Assembly: GCF_042242105.1 (NCBI RefSeq)
Contig: NC_092029.1
Location: 11,401,885 to 11,465,884 of the forward strand
Direction of reading: 5' to 3'
Length of the DNA: 64,000 nucleotides
DNA from: Pempheris klunzingeri
Lineage: Eukaryota > Chordata > Actinopteri > Acropomatiformes > Pempheridae
Shown: piece after piece, positions 60,501-64,000 of the stretch
Numbering within the stretch: the stretch's first letter is position 1
Layout: every line of letters begins with the position of its first letter
Notes under the pieces: generated by a model
Databases searched by the model: none
What the model was told of the DNA's origin: nothing
What the model saw: the letters and a program-made list of their open reading frames with translations, nothing else
Program-made: the position numbers and the translations under genes

Positions 60501-63448
60501 GCTGGGAGGCAACCCACCCTGCCCACAGGGGCACATGTAATACAGACCAGAAAGACCAAAATAGCAGAACTTGTTTTAAGCTCAGTGGTCTTTAAAGTCT
60601 TTCAAGTCACTAAACGCCTTTGGGAGGGACAATGTTATAAAAGTTCATAACAGGTATTATTTGAACATGAAATTATTTTTGTGTACTCCTACCAGAAGAA
60701 ATTATATGTTAACATTCATCATACAACAGGAAAAAACGGCTGTGAAAGGCTTTACATGTTGCATCAGTTGCAAACATCCAACATTAACGCTACGTGACAG
60801 ATACAAGAAGTCAAGAATTGGTCTGAATGTAAGAATTCAGGCCATCAGAAAACATGCTTTGTATACCAAAATGATCTACAGGCTTACTTGTAGCAGTCAC
60901 ATTGTGGGTGTATACACTGACAAGTCAGTCCCATTGCCCTCTTTGAGTGTCTAAACCCAACCCTGTACTCAACGCTGTCTGTTGCCATGACGCCCCTCCG
61001 CAGGCTACAATTGTGGGATGCAAATCACCTCATCAAAGACTCTCTGCTAGAGCTCTGATAAGAGTTGACTGAATTATTTTTGTTTCTGAAGCTGAGCAGC
61101 TATGGCCTTATCAGTGCAATGTTACCACTGTTACTATCGACTGACTCTCTTCCACTTCTTCCTGTTTCCTCTGATCTATTTAATATTTCAACCAAAGGTC
61201 ACTGGTTGAGTTTGTGTTTGTTCAAATTCAATTATATCAGTATCCTAAAAGGAAATCTGGTAGCAGCCAGGCATTAATACAAACTTTAGCTCACAGATGT
61301 ACATGGATAATAGCAAACAACTACAAAACACGGTCAAACCAGATAATGTCTGGTCATTATAAGAGCACAGCGTGTCTTGGTAATCAAGGGATTTAAGGCA
61401 CAATTTCCTAAACGTCCGACTGAAGGAGTGCAAAGACAAACTGGTTGATGTCAAGCTGGAGCTGTCTGGCACGCAAGGAGGAACGGTGGAGAGAGTCTAT
61501 AATGTCCTCTGAAGAGAAAACAGAGAACTCAGATAAAAAACTTAAAGTTTGGAAAATTTCAGCCGTAGATTCACTATCAGAGTATTTGGTATAAACAAAG
61601 ATGTGGAAAAGGGACATCCTACAGAATTCATGGTTTTGATAAATGCTTTTGAAAATAAAAATCTTCCTTCCACCCTCAAGTGGGGCCTGCAACAAAATCT
61701 GGTTCTCGGCCGATGATTGTCAGAATGCAGAGATTCTCGTTATAAAACGCTATTTTACAAGAAGCAAAGAGAGAGAGTGTTGAATTTCAGGGGGATAAAA
61801 GTAAAAATCCTCCCAGATTTAACAGCGGAGATGTCGGAGAAGAAGAGCGCAGTTCAAGGATCTCAGGATGACATCACATCAAACAAAAATTAAAACATGG
61901 TCTGATCCATCCAGCAATACATCACTTTTAATAGGGAGACAAAATATTGTCTCTTATTGAAGTTGTTTCACTTTACTTAAACTCAAAACCACATCAGTTC
62001 AACATACAACTATGCATGAAAGAAAGTCATTCCCAAATCATATTTAACAACAAAATAATATACTGGCATGTGATTTATGAAAAAACACTAAACGAACATT
62101 GCTTAAGAAGGAAGGTCTTAAGTGAGTATTGTTAGATGTGTTAGGGTTCTATGGGTATCTGATATTAATCTCTTAGATCATGACAGATTCACTCTGAGCC
62201 TGTCTATTTTCTGTGCCAATTGTTGTTTGATTTACAGTAGACACTCATTACAATGTGTCATGATAGTGTGACGTGATGAGCAGTGTGAATGTGTATTGTT
62301 TCGCATTGTCATCATGTTAACTGTGTGGACTCCAGGAAGAATAGGTGCGGCTATGCAAAAGCTAACAGGGATCTTCATAAACAAGCAAACAAACACTGAC
62401 CATGTAGTCGCAATATAGCGCCTCTGTTGCATGTCATAAGCGATCTCTCTCCCAGCATTTCCTGTCAGCTTTCTGCTGTCCTCTGTTCAATAAGGGGGAA
62501 AATCCTCTTTTGTGGAAGATGTCTGAGAACCATGTCGACACTCAAAGTGAGCCTTGGCAGTCAGTCAGCAGTATGTCTGCTTTTAAATCGGGATGCAGGG
62601 CTAATAAGATCTATAAGTAAGAATTCTTATAAGACCCCCCCCCCCATAAAAACTGTAATTTAGTCTTAATTGTTTCAGTGATCAGTTCATTTAATAATTT
62701 GCAATACTAACGTGGAATGAGAGAACTTTGATGCTACTTTGCTGAAAACTGGCTCTGAATGTAACTCAGCTATCTCACTATCCTTGAGTAGAGCCAATGG
62801 TGAAGGCAGACTACTGTATATACTGCTGTAAGGCAGAGGGCTGGATAACGTGGTTGAGGACAATATCATAATGTTAGTAGGTTGCTTTATGTATAAAATT
62901 CTGTATCAAATTGGTGTTCAATGCAATGACCTTTGCTAGACTTTCCATCAAATCAGACAAGACTTATAAAGCAATAACTCCACTAATTTCTAATCACATT
63001 TTACTCCGAATCCTTACTTTGGACAGGAGGTAACATCAAACTTTAGGACCATATCATTAAGATATGATATTACCATGAGTCAATAACTGTTATGTCAAAT
63101 TGTTGTCCAGCCCTTGACTACACTATGCTTTAATTTATCTAAGCACTGCATAAGAGAGAGGGAAAATACTAGCTTTATTCTTAAATGCATGTGACAATTG
63201 TGTACTGAGGATCTAATAAACTAATAAACTAATAACACACTCATTAGCCACAAAAGCTTTTGAGTTAGATAGTACTGGTGAAACAATGGCAATAAATAGT
63301 TATAAAAGTTACAATCTTACTCTGTCAAGTCTATCTCTCTGTTGTTATCTTCCAACTCGTGTCCATAGAAGACAATCCTCTTCCAGCCATGCTCCGTCTT
63401 TGTCCAGCTCCATCCTGGCGACCTCCAGTCCTTGCCCAAGAAAGGCAT
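51557..63448 (-). CDS. fbxo25: F-box only protein 25
   Basis: Substrate-recognition subunit of an SCF ubiquitin ligase, mainly nuclear in mammals. Ten coding exons (minus): 63321-63448, 57060-57163, 56388-56437, 56177-56269, 55976-56069, 55451-55635, 54804-54986, 54255-54398, 53215-53241, 51557-51646. Phases match; 1,098 nt, 365 aa (human 367). It begins [15 protein letters not shown], the FBXO25/FBXO32 N-terminal signature. A basic KRKKD (64-68) may be a nuclear signal. [11 protein letters not shown] and [19 protein letters not shown] follow. The F-box lies at about 222-270 ([15 protein letters not shown]...). A Cys/His-rich end follows ([26 protein letters not shown]), closing [11 protein letters not shown]. 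The HLALLFK microexon and SILFWK distinguish it from FBXO32. The ATG lies five bases after an acceptor (CCCCAG), so the 5' UTR starts in an exon beyond the window. The start of exon 2 is less certain than the rest: acceptors at 57163 or 57157 both keep phase. Confidence 0.95.
53215..53241 (-). other. fbxo25: 27-nt microexon of fbxo25
   Basis: Encodes DRHLALLFK, flanked by a TTAAG acceptor and AAG|GTACTT donor. Both sides are phase 0, so skipping removes nine residues without a frameshift. Human FBXO25 has the same optional nine residues (DYHLALLFK). Confidence 0.85.
56520..56640. repeat. fragment of the TTTACTCAAG-type repeat
   Basis: AGTATTTGAGTATATGTATTT and AAATTCCACCACTG match the end of a dispersed vertebrate DNA repeat. 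It lies in the intron between the second and third fbxo25 coding exons. Confidence 0.35.
59215..59330 (+). repeat. LINE 3' tail
   Basis: TTTCCCTGTCATGGGACTAATAAAGGAATATC followed by AT-rich TTATATTA repeats is typical of the 3' end of fish non-LTR retrotransposons (Rex/L2-like). No coding part remains. Confidence 0.45.
61408..61508 (-). other. possible terminal exon, unidentified
   Basis: After a strong acceptor (TTCTCTGTTTTCTCTTCAG on the minus strand), about 33 codons read [19 protein letters not shown] and a hydrophobic [12 protein letters not shown], then TAG. The mix of residues looks coding. No preceding exon and no family were identified. It sits in the large fbxo25 intron on the same strand, so it could be an alternative last exon, a nested gene or a pseudogene fragment. 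Confidence 0.25.
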
Positions 63449-63452
63449 TTTA

Positions 63453-64000
63453 ACTGGGGGGGTGAATGTGAGGCAAGTGGGCTGCCAATCCAGACACCTG
63501 GAGAGTCAACAAGATGCAGGATCTATCTTTGTGCCCTGGTTCAACAGAAGCAAAGAGAGGCCATAAAAAACAAGTGAATACATATTGTTTTTACTTAATG
63601 TTGACACTGAAAAAATTCTGATTAAAAAAAAAAAACAGTGTTTGATTTTCAAGTTGCTCAAATCTGGAAATTCAAGTCAAGTAAAAAATCTGGTTGCTTG
63701 AATTGGATTGGTGAAATTCAGACATCAAAGTTCACAATGAAAAGTTTAAACTCCAGAGACACCAGAGCAACAGCATCTGATATCTGTCCATCAGGTTACA
63801 TCCTGCCAATCATGCTTTAAGAGACAGACAAAATGAGAGACTGGGAACCTGGGATACTTCTATCTGAAGTTTTTGAAGTTGTACAAGTTGGTCATTTCAA
63901 CTTCAGGGCATTTTAAAGAGAAGAATGTATTCAGATTTTCAGAATATTTCAATAATATGAATACAGCAAGGTTTACAATATGCGTTCAGTAGTGGTTAAA
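63453..64000. other. upstream of the first fbxo25 coding exon
   Basis: Intron or 5' flank of fbxo25. No promoter element or noncoding exon is identifiable. A poly-A run is at about 63625-63636. The plus-strand frames here are unsupported. Confidence 0.4.

Larger units (their letters stand above)
57164..63320 (-). other. fbxo25: 6.2-kb first coding intron of fbxo25
   Basis: Much larger than the other introns of the gene. It contains a LINE tail (59215-59330), a fragment related to the 7.1-kb repeat (TTTGGACTGTTGGCCAGACA, 58322-58341), a possible exon (61408-61508) and an unrecognised 113-codon plus-strand frame (60309-60650). A poly-C run is at about 62635-62645. Confidence 0.7.

Noticed and set aside
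60309-60650. 113-codon plus-strand frame in the fbxo25 intron
   Set aside because: Acceptor-like TTTTCAG precedes it, but the translation shows no family features and three frames overlap here on both strands.
51557-63448. Assignment as fbxo32 (atrogin-1)
   Set aside because: The C-terminal half ([20 protein letters not shown] microexon, [11 protein letters not shown]) and the convergent tdrp neighbour fit FBXO25, not FBXO32.
1-64000. CRISPR arrays, rRNA, tRNA genes, bacterial operons
   Set aside because: No spaced direct repeats, no recognisable rRNA segments and no tRNA cloverleaf were seen; the B-box-like site at 33 kb belongs to a SINE.

Overview
This window is vertebrate nuclear DNA, almost certainly from a ray-finned (teleost) fish. 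Genes are split by GT-AG introns, many of them only 70-600 bp, with dense fish-type interspersed repeats, microsatellites and long AT-rich 3' ends. No prokaryotic operons, CRISPR arrays, rRNA or tRNA genes were found. All exon structures were assembled by eye from splice signals, reading phase and remembered family sequences; no alignment was run.

Layout: (1) 1-5.0 kb is mostly featureless, perhaps holding the 3' end of an upstream plus-strand gene and one unidentified minus-strand open frame. (2) 5.26-7.96 kb, minus strand: hebp2 (SOUL heme-binding protein), with a CRE-bearing first exon and promoter. (3) 8.17-8.87 kb: a 702-bp hAT transposon with an exact 8-bp target duplication, lying between the hebp2 core promoter and a 26-bp-periodic array of three inverted CCAAT boxes. 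(4) 11.68-21.5 kb, minus strand: complete cmtr1 (cap1 2'-O-ribose methyltransferase), 23 coding exons, 826 aa, with G-patch, catalytic K-D-K residues and WW domain. A decayed LINE lies in its first intron. (5) 22.42-22.48 kb: a near-perfect 28-bp inverted repeat. (6) 23.8-27.8 kb, plus strand: a TATA-driven two-exon gene for a 67-aa putative membrane microprotein that I do not recognise, with a roughly 2.3-kb 3' UTR carrying a MITE. (7) 28-35 kb: intergenic DNA with SINE-like repeats and microsatellites. (8) 35.44-48.95 kb, plus strand: tdrp (testis development-related protein), four coding exons, 231 aa. Two inverted copies of one 0.41-kb MITE flank its third exon, and a TG repeat abuts its second. 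(9) 51.56-63.45 kb, minus strand: fbxo25 (F-box protein), ten coding exons, 365 aa, including a 27-nt microexon; its 5' noncoding part lies beyond the window.

tdrp and fbxo25 are convergent, as in the human 8p23.3 block. hebp2 and cmtr1 lie on human chromosome 6 (different arms), so the window joins two ancestral blocks, with the junction between about 21.9 and 35.0 kb around the unidentified microprotein gene. The proteins do not form one pathway: mRNA cap methylation, SCF-type ubiquitination, heme/porphyrin binding and a poorly understood nuclear protein.
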